NCBI RefSeq assembly: GCF_001905095.1
Contig: NZ_LWLS01000099.1
Coordinates: 1-50,133 of the forward strand
Source: Micromonospora sp. CB01531
GTDB taxonomy: Bacteria > Actinomycetota > Actinomycetes > Mycobacteriales > Micromonosporaceae
Reading direction: 5' to 3'
Length of the DNA stretch: 50,133 nt
Within the stretch, counting starts at the first letter, position 1. Each line of letters begins with the position of its first letter. The notes under the pieces are model-generated. The model ran no database searches, was not told the DNA's origin, and saw only the letters and a program-made list of their open reading frames with translations. Positions 1 through 8,783 of the stretch are shown here, piece after piece. The position numbers were made by a program, and so were the translations under genes.

Positions 1-679
1 ATGTGATCACCCGGTTACACAACACTCTCTCAGGGGGGAGGGTCGTACCGGCTAGATGCTCGGTTGGTGTGCGGGTCCAGCGTTTCAGCACCGAACGCGC
101 GGCTGTGTCTAACAATTCGAAGGCGGTCCGCTGCTCCGTGGTGCCTGCGGCCGCGAGATAGTCGCGGGCGTGGCGGGTGAACGCCTCGACGAGTGTTGCG
201 TGTACTGGCGCGTCCTGGCACCAGCGCTGGACTGTCTCTGCCGCGAACGGAGTCCGGGCCACCAGTGCGAGGTGAGTGACCAACGCGAGAACGACACCTG
301 CGGGTTCGTGGTTGGGGTCGGCTAGAACAGTGTTGTCCATACCGACGAGCAATTCCAGCACGGCGTCAACGGTGGGCGCTGCCTCACGGATCGTGAACCA
401 TAGCTGGTCGATCAGTATAGAGCGCACCACGGGGTGCTGCTCGCTGAGCGCCAACTCACCGATTGCGGACGCTTGCTGATCCGCGGTGGCGTCGGGGTTC
501 AGCGCGTGCGCGGCGCGGACCGCGTGCATCCGGACCAAGGGGTTAGGGTCGTAAAGGCCCATGGCAACCCCACCGGCGAGCGCCGGCGCGGCGTCGCTGG
601 CACGCCACTGTGTTCGTTGAAGCAGGGCGGCCAGTCCCCCCACCCCTGTGTCACGCATGTCGGAGATCCAGTAGGTCAT
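1..679 (-). CDS. Helical-repeat-like protein, partial (runs off left edge)
   Basis: The reading frame is open from an ATG at 679 to the window edge without a stop (226 codons visible), so the C-terminus is missing. Its start overlaps the stop of the upstream NTPase gene as ATGA (676-679), which predicts translational coupling. The protein is rich in Ala and Leu and made of short amphipathic helices, with segments such as NPLVRMHAVRAAHAL and HPVVRSILIDQLW that recall HEAT-type repeats. No catalytic motif is visible. It may be a second subunit of the NTPase system. It could also be the continuation of the same polypeptide separated by a frameshift, because the upstream protein ends in similar helical sequence. 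Function not recognised. Confidence 0.75.
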   Translation of the reverse strand, partial: MTYWISDMRDTGVGGLAALLQRTQWRASDAAPALAGGVAMGLYDPNPLVRMHAVRAAHALNPDATADQQASAIGELALSEQHPVVRSILIDQLWFTIREAAPTVDAVLELLVGMDNTVLADPNHEPAGVVLALVTHLALVARTPFAAETVQRWCQDAPVHATLVEAFTRHARDYLAAAGTTEQRTAFELLDTAARSVLKRWTRTPTEHLAGTTLPPERVLCNRVIT

Positions 680-3600
680 GTGTGAAGTTCCCCGGCTTGT
701 GGGCTGCCTGCGGCGGCGGTGAGCACGGCCAGGACGCGCTCCCCGAGCGGAGTGCTAGGCAGGGTCTGGGGAGCGGATGCGAGAACCTGGGCAGCCCGAG
801 CCAGTAATAGCGACAGTTCCGCGGGCACTGGCGGGTGGGCAGAAAATGCAATGTCGGCTGCGATGAACAGCGGGGCGAGTCTCCGCTCAGCGGCGGGCCG
901 GTCGTCCGCGCCGCCGGTCACGCGGTTCAGTTCCTCGTCGAGTGCAAGGGCCGCGTCGGTTACCGCCGGCGACAGCGCCTTTCCTCGAGGGCCGAGACGG
1001 TCGATGATCGAATGATGTCCGAATGTTGCAGTCGGGCGAGGCCGTGGCAGGGGCCGGGGAGGTCCGTCAGGCCCGAGTTCTGTCAATCTGCTGGTGAGAC
1101 TTGCCGAGGTGATCGTCTCAGGGCTCAAGATTCCGATCAGTGCGTCCTTCACGTTTTGCGGCCTGCCGTTGGCGTCCGCGAGCGTGTGGGCGCGTAGCAC
1201 TGCGGCCTCCAAACGGGCCGCCAGCGAGGGCTCACTGCTGGCGAGTTCGGTAAGCAGCGCGGCGGAAGACACGTGAGTGTCAGGGTGGATCAGCAGTGCC
1301 CCCGATTCCAAAGCGGGCAGCAGCAGGCGGGCCAGGGCTGCGGTGTCACTGCTCGATGACATCAGCGCCTGCCAGCCCGTAGTGTCGTGCAGACGGCTGA
1401 CGAGGATCGCGACCACGCGGGCCGCGTCGCCCGGATCACTGTGACTGAGGGCAGCGCTGAGCGCTGTGGCGATGGTGGCCCCCTCGTCCCCACGCCCGAC
1501 CAACGAAATGTCCCGGCCCCAGCCCAACCATCCGGTGATGCCGCCCGGGATCGACAGTGGCCACGGCTCGTTCGCCTGCGGCGGGTGCCCGTCATCAAGC
1601 ATGTCGCAGAAGATCTCGGCGGCCAGCAGCAGGTCAGCGCTACACAGGTGTTCAAACGACCGGCTGAGCCGATAGATGCTGTGCAAGGCCTGGTCTCGGC
1701 GTGACTGAGTCAGGGAGAGCAACGCTCCACCGACGAAGTCGACCTGCTCGTCGCGGGTCTCGGTGAACTTCAAAATGGTGGCGGCAAGGCGCCGGGCCAG
1801 GTCACGGTCGTGTTCAGCGGCAGGAACGACAGTGTCAGCGAGCCAGATCAACACGGTTCCGCCCCAGGCATCCAGTACCGAATTGTCGTCGAGGAGCCGG
1901 ATGACGGCGTCACGGGTGGCACCTACCGCGATCGTTTGTGGCAATAAGCGGGCGACCGCGCGGACCATGCGTTCGCGCTGCTGGGGTTCAGTGCGGCAAC
2001 TGTCGAGCAGCGAGGCCAGAGCGCTGCCCCGGTCGTCCGCACCGGGGTCGCCGAGGCACAAGGGCGTTCGCCGGTGCAGGGCCGCCAGTAGATTGATGGC
2101 CAGCGCCGCGTCTTCGTGAGAGGTGTCGGCGTTCGCCGCGAGATGACGAGCGAGGCGAGCCAGCGGTGGCACCGACGGTCTCACGTCGGCCAGCAGTGCG
2201 GTTGTCTGCAGCGCTCCAGTAACCTGCCTGATGAACTCCTGGCGGGGCGAGAATCCGCCGGTCTGGTCCGGGGAGCCTCGCTCGGGTGCCAGGGCGGCGA
2301 GGTCGTCTGCGGCGCGGATCAGCTGCAGTAGCCGCGCCGCGAACGCGAGCGACGCGAGGACGTGTCGTGAGCCGGCAAGTTTCAGGCACAACGGCCAGAA
2401 TGCGCCGGTGTTTCGATCAGCCCACAGCAGCTCTACCAGCATCTCGAAGCTGGGCCGGACAACCAGTGGGAGCGACGGATCCGTGTCGAGCAGATCGAGC
2501 AGGCGCTCGGGTGTGACCGGGTCATGCAGCAGATACAGCGCGGCAGCGAAGTCGAACAGGATGTTGTGCGCGTACGACACGACCCGCCGGCCGGTGGCCG
2601 GCCCGCTGCCCTCGGCGGAGAGAACGCCCGCACTGAACAGCTCTTCGAGCGCGGCGCCGTCCGCTGCGGCGACGGTCGGCTCGGCCTCGACCACCCGTAG
2701 CTTGCGCGTGGTGACCATCTCTCGACATAACCGAGTCAGCAGCGCCTCACGCCCGGTGCGGTTATGGTCTTGGACCCGCCAACGCCATAGCGCGATCATG
2801 AGGCCGACGCGGGTCCGGACGGTGTGCAGCTGCGCGGGGCGGTCACCGGATAACGAATTGGCGAGCCGGGCGACCAGACTCAGGTTGAACGGGTTGCGCA
2901 GCAGTCTACGCAGCTCGGTGGACGATTCCATGAGCGCCGATGCGATCGGCAGCACGGTCGCTACCTCGCCAAGCTCAGTTTCGGTGAAATCACTCACCCG
3001 CAGGTGGCGGACATCGGGAAGTTGCTGATCCACCTCGCCCGGCTCCTCCGACACCGGTTTGCCGGCGAAGACAGCCCGTAGCTGGCTGCTGTTGCGCACG
3101 TCGAAGGTGCGCACCGTCGCCGCGACCTGCCAGCGTGATCCCGCGAGGGCTGCCACCGTCGTGCTGAGCGTCTCTCGATCTTCCGCTCCGCGCAGAGCAT
3201 CGACCCCGTCGACAACCAGCAGCGCCGCCGGCCCGGTCCAGGACCGCAGCACCACGGTTAACGGCGCGCTCAGGGCGATCCGGTTGGCGCCCGCAATGTC
3301 CGAGGCACGCAGAACCACGACCTGCTGTGACACTGAACGCAACGTAGCGAGTTCCTGCGTCACTGCGGATTTACCCGCGCCGGCGTCGCCGATGACCAGT
3401 ACATTCCCGTCGCCGGCTGCGGCCAGGCGGGTGGCGCCGGAGCGGGGGATGTACAGGCCGCCAGCAACGGGCAGCACGGCCTCGGAGCGCAGCGTCCGCA
3501 GGTTCACTTCGGACAAGTCACGTAGCCGCGCGATGTCGGCGGTGTACCGGGCCGGCGGCGTCAGGTGGATGCGCTCGTATGACAACGCGACGCCGAGCGC

Positions 3601-4425
3601 CGCCCGGTCGCGCCAGGATCGCCCAATGGCTGCAGCCTGGCCCTGCGCGACGAGCACGGGCCACGCGGTACGGGCTTCGGCGTTGCTGTCCAGGACCGTC
3701 GACAACTCGGCGACCGCAGCGGATTGGCTAGCTCCACCCTCGTCGAGGTCGAGGACGAGGACCCGCAGAGCCCGCAGCAGACCACGTACCTGCTCGTCGT
3801 CCGGCTCAATGGCCTTGCAGATCTTCCAGAGCCTCCGAATGTGCGCCTCCACAACGCGGAACGCGGCGTTTTGCTCCTCAGTCAGCTCATGTCCGAGTGG
3901 CGTTCCGGGCGGCTGGGATCCGGTTCGGGTGAGTGCTGCTGGCAGGTGGACCCGGACGGACGCCGGTGCGGCGCCGTCGGTGCACAGCACAAGTGCGTCG
4001 CGCTGCGGATCGACCGGACGGCTGGTCCCGTCATTGACGGCAAGTTGTCCCTGCAGGTACTGCTGGACAACCTGCTCCAGCGCCTTGCCGAGCGGACTGT
4101 TCGCCGCAGTCCCCAGCGGCATCGATGCCTTGACTTGGATCAGCGCGTAGTTGTCAGCGTCGGTACGGGCAACAACATCGTCCAGGTGGTGGCCGGTCTG
4201 GGCGCCTACATGCATGACCGTGCCTGCCAGGAAGTCCGCTGCCATCAGCGGCCGCTCCGCGATCACAGCTACGGCCACCCATGCAAACACAAGGTTCTGC
4301 AACTCGACACCGGCAGCCCCTGCAGCGCCTCCGGCCGAGGCAGCGGAAGTCCGTCGATTGCGCGCCGGCGGATCTGCGCCGGCAGAGTCACCCGGCGACT
4401 GCGACGCAAGTCCGGAGTCCGGCAC
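676..4425 (-). CDS. PD-(D/E)XK nuclease fused to STAND/NACHT-like P-loop NTPase, putative anti-phage protein
   Basis: 1249 residues. The GTG start at 4425 is chosen because AGGAGGG lies about six bases upstream. Residues about 39-170 look like a restriction-endonuclease-fold domain: GVELQN near 39-44, acidic LDDVV at 81-85 and IQVK at 96-99 fit the D...QxK pattern of Cap4/Mrr-like nucleases. A Walker A motif GDAGAGKS sits at about 346-353 and a Walker B-like LLVVDGVDAL at 402-411. The remaining roughly 700 residues are Leu/Ala-rich helical sequence without a catalytic signature, as in sensor regions of STAND proteins. This nuclease-NTPase-helical order is known from Avs and related defence proteins; assignment to defence is inference. 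Only the helical gene downstream, coupled by ATGA, is associated with it. No antitoxin-like partner is visible. Confidence 0.8.
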   Translation of the reverse strand: MPDSGLASQSPGDSAGADPPARNRRTSAASAGGAAGAAGVELQNLVFAWVAVAVIAERPLMAADFLAGTVMHVGAQTGHHLDDVVARTDADNYALIQVKASMPLGTAANSPLGKALEQVVQQYLQGQLAVNDGTSRPVDPQRDALVLCTDGAAPASVRVHLPAALTRTGSQPPGTPLGHELTEEQNAAFRVVEAHIRRLWKICKAIEPDDEQVRGLLRALRVLVLDLDEGGASQSAAVAELSTVLDSNAEARTAWPVLVAQGQAAAIGRSWRDRAALGVALSYERIHLTPPARYTADIARLRDLSEVNLRTLRSEAVLPVAGGLYIPRSGATRLAAAGDGNVLVIGDAGAGKSAVTQELATLRSVSQQVVVLRASDIAGANRIALSAPLTVVLRSWTGPAALLVVDGVDALRGAEDRETLSTTVAALAGSRWQVAATVRTFDVRNSSQLRAVFAGKPVSEEPGEVDQQLPDVRHLRVSDFTETELGEVATVLPIASALMESSTELRRLLRNPFNLSLVARLANSLSGDRPAQLHTVRTRVGLMIALWRWRVQDHNRTGREALLTRLCREMVTTRKLRVVEAEPTVAAADGAALEELFSAGVLSAEGSGPATGRRVVSYAHNILFDFAAALYLLHDPVTPERLLDLLDTDPSLPLVVRPSFEMLVELLWADRNTGAFWPLCLKLAGSRHVLASLAFAARLLQLIRAADDLAALAPERGSPDQTGGFSPRQEFIRQVTGALQTTALLADVRPSVPPLARLARHLAANADTSHEDAALAINLLAALHRRTPLCLGDPGADDRGSALASLLDSCRTEPQQRERMVRAVARLLPQTIAVGATRDAVIRLLDDNSVLDAWGGTVLIWLADTVVPAAEHDRDLARRLAATILKFTETRDEQVDFVGGALLSLTQSRRDQALHSIYRLSRSFEHLCSADLLLAAEIFCDMLDDGHPPQANEPWPLSIPGGITGWLGWGRDISLVGRGDEGATIATALSAALSHSDPGDAARVVAILVSRLHDTTGWQALMSSSSDTAALARLLLPALESGALLIHPDTHVSSAALLTELASSEPSLAARLEAAVLRAHTLADANGRPQNVKDALIGILSPETITSASLTSRLTELGPDGPPRPLPRPRPTATFGHHSIIDRLGPRGKALSPAVTDAALALDEELNRVTGGADDRPAAERRLAPLFIAADIAFSAHPPVPAELSLLLARAAQVLASAPQTLPSTPLGERVLAVLTAAAGSPQAGELHT

Positions 4426-4714
4426 CTATGTCCCTCCTGGGAACCGTCAAGCTCACAGACCAGTCGGTGGAATTCACACCGCAGGGCGGGGGCTCACTTC
4501 ACAGCCAATCAGAATATCCACTCGACTGGCCGACCATTACCTGGGGTTGGGCTGCCCTTCGCAGCCAGGGTCGCCGAGGGACGTGCTCCGGCGCTGTCCG
4601 GTCGGGTGCCGGCGATACCACCGTTACCGCGTGGAGGGGCCTGCGGGCATGGCCGAGGTCCAGTCGGCCGCAGGGCTCCCCCACCGTGGTCGCTGAGGGG
4701 AGCGCCGAAGTCTC

Positions 4715-5923
4715 CTACGGCCAGGCGACGGCGAGGACGCCGTGTCGCTTGGTGCTGTGCCACCCGGTCAGGCCGCTGGTATCGGCGGTGTTCGGGTGGT
4801 AGGTGATGCGGGCAGCACCGCGCCGGTAGTAGCAGTCCGCCCAGGTGCGGATCATGGCGAGCAGCTCGCTGGCGACCTGCTCGGCTTCCGGCCCGTGGGC
4901 GATGACGCCGGTCTCGTAGCCGCTGACGGTCTGCGGATTCTCCCGCTTGATGCGATAGGCGAAGCTGCCGCCGCGCATGAGCGCCGGGGTGCCGTTGCGT
5001 ACCGTGCGGTTGACCACGCCCTGGTCGATCGCGGCGTGCGCGGCGTGCAGCATCGGCAGTTCCGGCCCGCTGGTCAGCAGGTACAGCTCCAGCTCGTCGG
5101 GCATGTCGAACGGCGTGCCCGACCAGCTCTGCATCGGCTTGGTGTTGAGCGCCTTGCGCAGCGCCGGCACGTCGGAGGTGAGACTGCTGTTCTGATCGAG
5201 GCGCAGACCGACGTCGGGGGTGACCGGGATCAGCTGCTCACTGGCGGCGCCGTGGCCCTGGATCGGCACGAACGAGCCGAGCCGGTAGTTGCTGGCCTTC
5301 AGCACCGACATGCCGGGGGCGCGGTCGAAGGCGACCAGGCGGGTGATCCCGGCAAAGCGCAGCGGCACGACGATCCGGCCGTCCGGGGTGAGCTGATCGA
5401 GCCAGGCGGGCGGGATGTCCCACGCCCCGACCGTGACCATGATCCGGTCATACGGCGCGTGCTGTGCCACGCCGTGCTCGGCGTCGGCGAGCACGACGTT
5501 GACCTGCTCGTACCCGGCCCGGCGCAGGCCGGCGCGGGCACGGTCCACGACGTCGGCATCGATGTCCACGGTCGTCACCGAACCGGTCGGCCCGACCACC
5601 TCCGCGATCAGGGCGGCGTTGTATCCGCCCGAGCCGATCTCCAGCACGTTCATGCCCGGCCGCACCTCGGCCAGTTCGAGCTGGATGGCCTGAATGTGCG
5701 AGGCCGAGACCACGCTGGTCTGACGCCCAGTAGCGTCGATCTTGGGAACCAAGGTGGTGTTCGTCTGATACACCTTTTCCAGCGGCTCGCCGGGCGCGAA
5801 GTCATGGCGGGGCACAGTGTGCATGGCCGCGGCCACGCTGTCGGTGGTGATCAGACCCTCGTCACGCAGTGTGGCCACCATGGCCTGACGGAGAGTGGCG
5901 GCGGCGTCAACTCGCAGTGTCAT
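4715..5923 (-). CDS. Protein-L-isoaspartate O-methyltransferase-like enzyme of the RiPP-associated (FxLD-system) type
   Basis: 402 residues. I start at ATG 5923 because AAGGA stands five bases before it; a longer frame to 5959 lacks a site. The hallmark region TSVVSASHIQAIQLEL (about 69-84) precedes the SAM-binding loop VLEIGSGGYNAAL (about 93-105) and an acidic strand TTVDID near 117-122, as in PIMT enzymes. The C-terminal ~190 residues are extra compared with housekeeping PIMT and match the architecture of methyltransferases linked to lanthipeptides, imiditides and similar peptides, which methylate Asp side chains to drive aspartimide formation. No lanthipeptide dehydratase lies nearby. A small ORF with a strong ribosome binding site overlaps its 5' end. 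Substrate is unknown; it may act on a peptide encoded here or elsewhere. Confidence 0.8.
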   Translation of the reverse strand: MTLRVDAAATLRQAMVATLRDEGLITTDSVAAAMHTVPRHDFAPGEPLEKVYQTNTTLVPKIDATGRQTSVVSASHIQAIQLELAEVRPGMNVLEIGSGGYNAALIAEVVGPTGSVTTVDIDADVVDRARAGLRRAGYEQVNVVLADAEHGVAQHAPYDRIMVTVGAWDIPPAWLDQLTPDGRIVVPLRFAGITRLVAFDRAPGMSVLKASNYRLGSFVPIQGHGAASEQLIPVTPDVGLRLDQNSSLTSDVPALRKALNTKPMQSWSGTPFDMPDELELYLLTSGPELPMLHAAHAAIDQGVVNRTVRNGTPALMRGGSFAYRIKRENPQTVSGYETGVIAHGPEAEQVASELLAMIRTWADCYYRRGAARITYHPNTADTSGLTGWHSTKRHGVLAVAWP

Positions 5924-6047
5924 CGCAGTCCTTGTGGTGGGAATCTGTCGGCTGTACAAGCCCTACTTCGCCCATGGGACGCCGCGCTGGTTGATGCGGT
6001 ATTCGCTCGGCGCAATAGAGTCCCGCGTTGTGCGGCGGCGCCGACAT
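5907..6047 (-). CDS. Small ORF (46 aa) upstream of the isoaspartyl-type methyltransferase
   Basis: The ATG at 6047 is preceded by AAGGAGAG at ideal spacing, the strongest initiation signal in the 5924-6224 gap. The product begins MSAPPHNAGLYCAE and ends in an Asp/His/Cys-rich tail (DSHHKDCDDTAS). It overlaps the methyltransferase start by 17 bases in another frame. Codon third positions are G/C-rich only in the first half, so the signal is mixed. It could be a leader ORF for coupled translation or a precursor peptide for the methyltransferase; the Asp residues near the end would suit the latter. No known precursor family recognised. Confidence 0.35.
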   Translation of the reverse strand: MSAPPHNAGLYCAERIPHQPARRPMGEVGLVQPTDSHHKDCDDTAS

Positions 6048-6224
6048 CACTCTCCTTCCGGGTGGGATAGCGGGTTGTTGTCACCTGGTCCGGCGAGCAG
6101 GGTTGAGAGCGAAGCTCAGCTGGTCATGGGCCAGGAGATGGTGACGATGCCGAGACGCTGAGGGCACCGGTCTTGCTTGCGTGTGCGGACACGGTCGGGA
6201 TCTCCTGGAATAGGCGGGGGGTAG

Positions 6225-7337
6225 TCAGGCGTCTTGGTGCTTGTGCCCCTTGGCGGCGCAGTCCTGCCATATGTGTGTCAGGTGTTGTGTCATGCGGGCC
6301 GTGGCGGGATGGCCGGGGTGTTCGCGCCGGTGGGTGGCGATGGTGTCGGCGAGCAGGGCGCGCGCCGCCTGGCAGTGGCCGAGGGCGTGTAGGACGAGAG
6401 CGGTGGTGGCGTGGGTGGCGAGGGTTCGATGGGCGTGCGGCCCGGCGGTAGCGGCGAAGTGTTCGCCGAGTTGCCGATAGAGGTGGTAGGCGCGTTGGTG
6501 GTGTCCGGCATGCCGATACACGACGGCCTGGAGGTGGAGGGCGTGAACGCTCCGCGGGTGGCCGGGCCCGTGGATGTGGATCGTGCTGTGGTGGGCGTAG
6601 GTGGCCCAGGCGATGGCGTCGGCGGGGTGGCCGAGGCGGAGTTGCAGTTCGGCCAGAAGGTTGGCGGCTTCGGCGTGCAGGGGGTCGGCGGGCGCGGTGG
6701 CGGGGTCGACGCCGGTGAGGCTGTCGTGCAGGAGCTGCCGGGCGCGCAGCGGCTCGGTGTGGGCGAGGTTGCGGGCAGCGGCGATGCGCTGTCCACGTTC
6801 GGCGTCGAACCGGCCGGGTCCGGTAACAGGGGTGGCTCGCCAGGTGAGGGCGATATCGCCGGGAGTGGCGCCGACGGTGATGCGGGCGAGGATCCGGTGG
6901 GCGTGGGCGGCGGCCAGCTGCGGGGGTGTCGGCGCAGTGGTCGAGGGGATGGCCCGAGCCGCGTGTCGCAGGATGGTTCGACCGACCGTGTGGGCGATGG
7001 CTGCGGCATCGACCGGCCGCGGCCGGCAATCCTGCTGGCACTGGTAGCCCTGTCCAGAGTCGTGCAGCTGCGCGTAGGCCATCGGTTGGTGGCAGAACCT
7101 GCAGTGCAGCAGTCCCGGCGGCAGGTACATATCTCGCGAGTCGGCGGCCGACCTGCTCGGGTGGAGTGGGACTGGGGCGGTGGCTTTGGTGACCCATTTC
7201 TGGACCAGGCGTGGGTCGAGGCCCATTTGACGGGCGACCGTGGTGACGGCGCCGTATGCCCTGATAGTGCGGGCATCCGCGACACGCTGGACGACGGCGT
7301 CGATGAGTTCCGGAGGGTATCTACGAGGGAAGGCCAT
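6225..7337 (-). CDS. HTH / zinc-ribbon / TPR-like protein
   Basis: 370 residues from ATG 7337; a longer frame exists but its N-terminus is low-complexity and shadow-like. Residues 1-50 (RRYPPELIDAVVQRV, then VARQMGLDPRLVQKWV) resemble the N-terminal HTH of IS3-type transposase A proteins. Around 70-100 a CxxC...CxxxC cluster (CRFCHQP and CQQDC) resembles the zinc ribbon of large serine recombinases. The C-terminal half is helical with TPR-like spacing (AEAANLLAELQLRLGHPADAIAWA). The combination suggests a DNA-binding regulator built from transposon-derived parts with a TPR module. No catalytic residues are seen. No clear Shine-Dalgarno precedes the start, so the exact N-terminus is uncertain. 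Confidence 0.6.
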   Translation of the reverse strand: MAFPRRYPPELIDAVVQRVADARTIRAYGAVTTVARQMGLDPRLVQKWVTKATAPVPLHPSRSAADSRDMYLPPGLLHCRFCHQPMAYAQLHDSGQGYQCQQDCRPRPVDAAAIAHTVGRTILRHAARAIPSTTAPTPPQLAAAHAHRILARITVGATPGDIALTWRATPVTGPGRFDAERGQRIAAARNLAHTEPLRARQLLHDSLTGVDPATAPADPLHAEAANLLAELQLRLGHPADAIAWATYAHHSTIHIHGPGHPRSVHALHLQAVVYRHAGHHQRAYHLYRQLGEHFAATAGPHAHRTLATHATTALVLHALGHCQAARALLADTIATHRREHPGHPATARMTQHLTHIWQDCAAKGHKHQDA

Positions 7338-7422
7338 GATCCGCGGTATCGGTTGGGGACGAGTGTGGTCAGCCGCCGTTGGTGTCACCGGCTTGGTCCG
7401 TTTGGTGACGAGGGCGCTGGGG

Positions 7423-8076
7423 CTACGCATGAAAGCCCTGCCAGCGGTTGTCGACCGGGCGGCTGGTGTTGATCGGCAGGCCGCTGCTGCTGCTGTGAGC
7501 GTTGCGACGTACCGGACGCAAGGTCGGGCCGTTGGGCAGGGTGATCGGTGGTCGCGGTGTGTAGCCGTAGCGCGCGAACAGGTGCTCCCCTTCTGCAGGG
7601 ACGGCAGCCCAGGACGGTAGGCCAATGCTGTCGAGTCGGCTGCGGTGATAGGTAAGCAGCGCGGTGCCGTAACCGGCCTTCTGAGCATCAGGACGCACGG
7701 CGAGGAACGCGAGGTGGTAATGCGGTTCGGTGGGCTGTTTCAGCGATAGCAGGCTGTCCAGCAGGTCGAACCGGTCGGCGTGGCTCCCGGCGGCGTCGGT
7801 GAGGCGGATACGGTAGTTGGCCGGTGGTGGGATGGGCCGGTAGCGGTGGAAGCCGACGGTGGCGGCGGTGAGATCGTCGGTGAGGTGGATGTCGCCGAAG
7901 AACATCGCGTGCTCCACCCAGATCCCAACCACGTCGGTCAGCACCTGGTGCCGCTGTTGCGGGTCGGGCACCAGCCACGCGGCGAGCGGGCTGGAAAGCA
8001 GGGCGTCGGCGATCAGCGCGGCGACCAGGTCCTTGTCTGTCCAGCGGGCGGCGCGGATACGCACGGCAGTCTCCAT
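7423..8076 (-). CDS. GNAT-family N-acetyltransferase
   Basis: 217 residues. The acetyl-CoA binding segment is visible as LAFLAVRPDAQKAGYGTALL, which fits motif A (V-x-P-x-x-Q-x-x-G-x-G/A) of GCN5-related acetyltransferases, and the following region ends with LFARYGY, a common motif B ending. The C-terminal ~35 residues are Ser/Arg/Asn-rich and probably disordered. It lies 22 bases downstream of the GPP34 gene in the same direction, so it probably shares its transcript. The substrate cannot be read from sequence; small-molecule or antibiotic-like amine acetylation is typical of such genes in actinomycetes. Confidence 0.8.
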   Translation of the reverse strand: METAVRIRAARWTDKDLVAALIADALLSSPLAAWLVPDPQQRHQVLTDVVGIWVEHAMFFGDIHLTDDLTAATVGFHRYRPIPPPANYRIRLTDAAGSHADRFDLLDSLLSLKQPTEPHYHLAFLAVRPDAQKAGYGTALLTYHRSRLDSIGLPSWAAVPAEGEHLFARYGYTPRPPITLPNGPTLRPVRRNAHSSSSGLPINTSRPVDNRWQGFHA

Positions 8077-8098
8077 CGGATGGGTACCTCGGGTTGGG

Positions 8099-8773
8099 TC
8101 ATCGGTAGGTGGCGGTGGCGAGGTCGCCGACCGCGGCGTCGACGGCGGCGGTGATGTCCCGCACCGACCGATGGTGCTGCGCGGCGATTGCCTTCAGCCG
8201 TTCTGTGAGGGTGGCCGTGTCGCCGTCGAGGTAGAGGTGGCTGGTCAGGCCGAGGGTGGCGACCAGGCCGGCGAGGGCGGCGGTGTGGTTGTCGGGTTGC
8301 TCGCGGCCTTGCGCGAGGTACCGCAGGCGGGCCCGGGCGACGATCGCCCACTTGCTGTCAGTCGCCGTGTAGATATCGGTGCGGGCGAGGCCGCCGAGGC
8401 GCCGGCGTGTGCTGTGGCGGAGGATCCCGGCGGCGACGAGACCTGCGCGGGTGCGCTCGTACAGGTCGTCGGCGAAGTCACGCAGGAACGCCTTCACCGG
8501 TGGGGCGGTGCGCCCATGGCGGATGGCGGCGATGGCGGTGTCGGCGATCAGGTCGCCGACTGGTTGGTCGGTGTGTAGGCGCAGCCACCGTTCGCCGGCT
8601 GGGCGGTCGTCGTTTGGGTCGAGGGCGATCCGTCCGGCGAGGAAGATGTCGATCAGGACGGCGCCTGCGAGCCCGAGTGCCAATGCTTGCCGGTGGATGT
8701 GCGGCTGGCCGATGTCGTCGTTGTGGCCGAGCAGGAACAGCTCATCCCGCAGCGGCAGTCGAGGAAGGGTCAT
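8099..8773 (-). CDS. GPP34 (GOLPH3-like) family protein
   Basis: 224 residues. The N-terminal LRDELFLLGHNDDIG followed by ALGLAGAVLIDIFLAGRIAL and the later LRDFADDLYERTRAGLVAAGIL reproduce the pattern of actinobacterial GPP34 proteins, homologues of the Golgi phosphoprotein that binds phosphatidylinositol-4-phosphate in eukaryotes. Bacterial members have no defined role and occur in many copies in actinomycetes. Here the gene lies ten bases downstream of the acetamidase gene and upstream of the GNAT gene in one direction, suggesting cotranscription. No signal peptide or membrane segment is evident, so peripheral membrane association would be the expected location. Confidence 0.85.
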   Translation of the reverse strand: MTLPRLPLRDELFLLGHNDDIGQPHIHRQALALGLAGAVLIDIFLAGRIALDPNDDRPAGERWLRLHTDQPVGDLIADTAIAAIRHGRTAPPVKAFLRDFADDLYERTRAGLVAAGILRHSTRRRLGGLARTDIYTATDSKWAIVARARLRYLAQGREQPDNHTAALAGLVATLGLTSHLYLDGDTATLTERLKAIAAQHHRSVRDITAAVDAAVGDLATATYR

Positions 8774-8783
8774 GGCGCCGCCC

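Noticed and set aside
4428..4802. Plus-strand frame starting at ATG 4428 in the gap before the NTPase gene
   Set aside because: Weak GGAG site, mixed third-position use, and it runs antisense into the methyltransferase gene. Probably chance.
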